A stretch of 64,000 nucleotides of DNA from Sipunculus nudus (lineage: Eukaryota > Annelida > Sipuncula > Golfingiida > Sipunculidae), in assembly GCA_026874595.1 (NCBI GenBank), contig CM049308.1:37657027-37721026 (forward strand), read 5' to 3'. Made by a program: the position numbers and the translations under genes. The notes under the pieces were generated by a model, which ran no database searches, was not told where the DNA came from, and saw only the letters and a program-made list of their open reading frames with translations. This document shows, piece after piece, positions 62,868-64,000 of this stretch. Every line of letters begins with the position of its first letter. Position 1 is the stretch's first letter.

Positions 62868-63611
62868 AAACATCCTGTTTAACTTTTCTAAGTGATTTAT
62901 ATATATGTTTTCATTTTACTTTGTGCAGATTTTAGATTTGACTTTGCAATCTCACAAGCATTGTGTAGTTTAGTGCGAAAGTCTGAGACATACTGAAGTA
63001 AACTAAGGGAACCAGGATTTTCACACAAGAGTTTTTCTTTAAGCAGTTTCTATGGAAGTTCCGTTGGAGGTCTTGTTAGGCCAATAGAAGTGTGTACTGA
63101 CTTTCTGATAAGTTTTATTTATACCTAAATGGCCAGACAAAGGAGCCTCATGTGCCATGCTTAGAACTTCACTGCGAAAGCTTTTGGGCATACTATTTGA
63201 TGTTTGATGTTTTGACTCATCATCAGCGCACACATCAGGTGGTCGCCATTAACGCATAAGCACTCCATTTTTGACATAGAAACAAACTGGGTTTTGTGAC
63301 AGCTCATCTTTAGAAACTGCCCTGGGAAACAAACATGAAATATCAGGGTCCTTATGCTGTTCCGCGATAAGTTCTGACCTTGAGAATGCTGCATCCTGTA
63401 CGAGCGGGTCGTTAGACAAGTCACTAGTGATTCCCAGAGTGTTATTATCTGGACCATTATCCTCATGTGTGATTTTCTTGGCCATAGATCTAGTTACAGC
63501 ACATGAAGGATACAAATCAGGAATTTCCTGACTTTCCGGATCAGTGTCCTGATTAAGTGACGGCTTTTCTGTCACTATTGGTACAGGCTGTACTAACACC
63601 TGCAACATCAT
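62868..63611 (-). pseudogene. Gypsy-type (Gmr1-like) pol: linker and broken integrase
   Basis: Minus strand, continuing from the protease at 63,612-63,988. First comes a linker with PSCAVTRSMAKK, then NPVCFYVKNGVLMR, one in-frame TAA (63,249-63,251), WRPPDV, and the integrase zinc-binding region MAHEAPLSGHLGINKTY..FYWP (about 63,160-63,085) with the two histidines; the Cys pair and the whole catalytic core are deleted. After a frame change, 63,025-62,915 reads LQYVSDFRTKLHNACEIAK and SAQSKMK, the region before the C-terminal domain of this integrase. The match fades just before LTR 3. The integrase would insert the element's DNA; this copy cannot. Confidence 0.8.
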
Positions 63612-64000
63612 TGCCTTGTAGCAACTGAAAAATTAAAGGGTAAAGTAGTTCTTATGCCCACAGTAATATTCCCAGAAATCAAATCTGACTTTAAATGGAT
63701 ACTGTGAAGCGGAACTGAAGTGTACCTGTCTGAAAACACACCATTAACAAGTGCATGTGCACCAGTAAGGGACCTATTAGAAAATTGCTAAGTGTTCGCT
63801 AACATGAGTGTCTGGCCTGAACCAGTGTCCCTCAAAATTCTAATAGGGGTAGAATCTGAAAAATCACTTGTAAGTGATACAAAACTATCAAGTATGAATG
63901 GCTCAAATAACTCAATTTCAGTGTCAAAAGAGGAATCTACTACCTCAACCTCATCAAACAAAGAACTGAAATTGAAGGTGTCAGTCATAAACTCTGTTTC
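63612..64000 (-). pseudogene. Gypsy-type retroviral-like aspartic protease, broken, runs off the window
   Basis: On the minus strand, STPIRILRDTGSGQTLM places the catalytic DTG at 63,821-63,829, in the usual setting of pepsin-like retroelement proteases. A stop follows shortly after (LANT then stop, 63,788). Beyond it the frame continues as VPLHSIHLKSDLISG and VGIRTTLP, the second half of the protease, before a frame change near 63,620 leads into 'LLQGNDVAG', the end of the domain. The N-terminal (gag-side) part lies beyond 64,000. It would cleave the polyprotein; here it is disrupted by at least one stop and one frameshift. Confidence 0.8.

Noticed and set aside
62160-64000. One intact LTR retrotransposon made of LTR 3 and the pol fragment
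   Set aside because: The LTR's transcription signals and the pol reading direction are opposite, and no purine tract precedes the LTR.

Overview
This 64 kb window is AT-rich, repeat-rich eukaryotic DNA. I found no gene that I would annotate as an intact, functional host protein. The repeat families point to a marine invertebrate, most likely a lophotrochozoan and probably a bivalve or gastropod mollusc. They include GGTCAAGGTCA-type repeats, a Penelope-like element with a GIY-YIG nuclease, Ty3/Gypsy-type LTR elements, tRNA-derived SINEs and long (AT)n tracts. The taxonomic guess is an inference from repeat style, not from a marker gene.

The left half (1-30,950) is dominated by segmental duplication. 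Duplicon A (about 101-7,426) is repeated as B (about 14,122-21,246) and, with both ends missing, as C (about 23,993-28,075). B runs directly into D1 (21,247-23,992) and C runs directly into D2 (28,076-30,945). B+D1 and C+D2 are therefore a head-to-tail pair, with A a third, more distant copy across a 6.7 kb spacer. Each A/B/C copy carries the same landmarks: an (AT)n tract, a tRNA-like SINE head, and an array of a 33-bp minisatellite. That array is about 1.9 kb in A, 1.5 kb in B and 0.5 kb in C. The spacer (7,427-14,121) is a mosaic of older interspersed repeats, including hairpin-headed units, a 345-bp tandem repeat and blocks rich in AGGTCA direct repeats.

The right half (30,946-64,000) is mostly non-repeated AT-rich DNA into which transposable elements have landed. 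These are a 218-bp element with inverted ends (32,613), an inverted Penelope-like fragment (40,528-41,060), a 2.5-copy 822-bp tandem repeat (41,399-43,448), a 40-bp and a 31-bp minisatellite (44,056-45,266), and a ruined LINE reverse transcriptase (46,744-47,060). Next come a CGTA-rich element opened by a palindrome (47,065-48,450), a transposase-like C-terminal fragment (54,118-54,339), a second 40-bp minisatellite (57,766-58,160) and a tRNA-derived SINE (58,338). There are three related LTRs (50,460; 59,014; 62,160), the first two sitting inside (AT)n tracts. At the right edge is a broken Gypsy-type pol fragment (62,868-64,000, minus strand). Its order is protease then integrase with no reverse transcriptase between, as in Gmr1-like elements.

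Most long open frames here are by-products of tandem repeats whose unit is a multiple of three, or whose three frames all lack stops. They should not be read as genes. The points of most interest are the three-way duplicon comparison, the divergent lengths of the 33-bp arrays, LTR insertion into AT microsatellites, the Gmr1-like pol order, and the inversion inside the Penelope-like copy.
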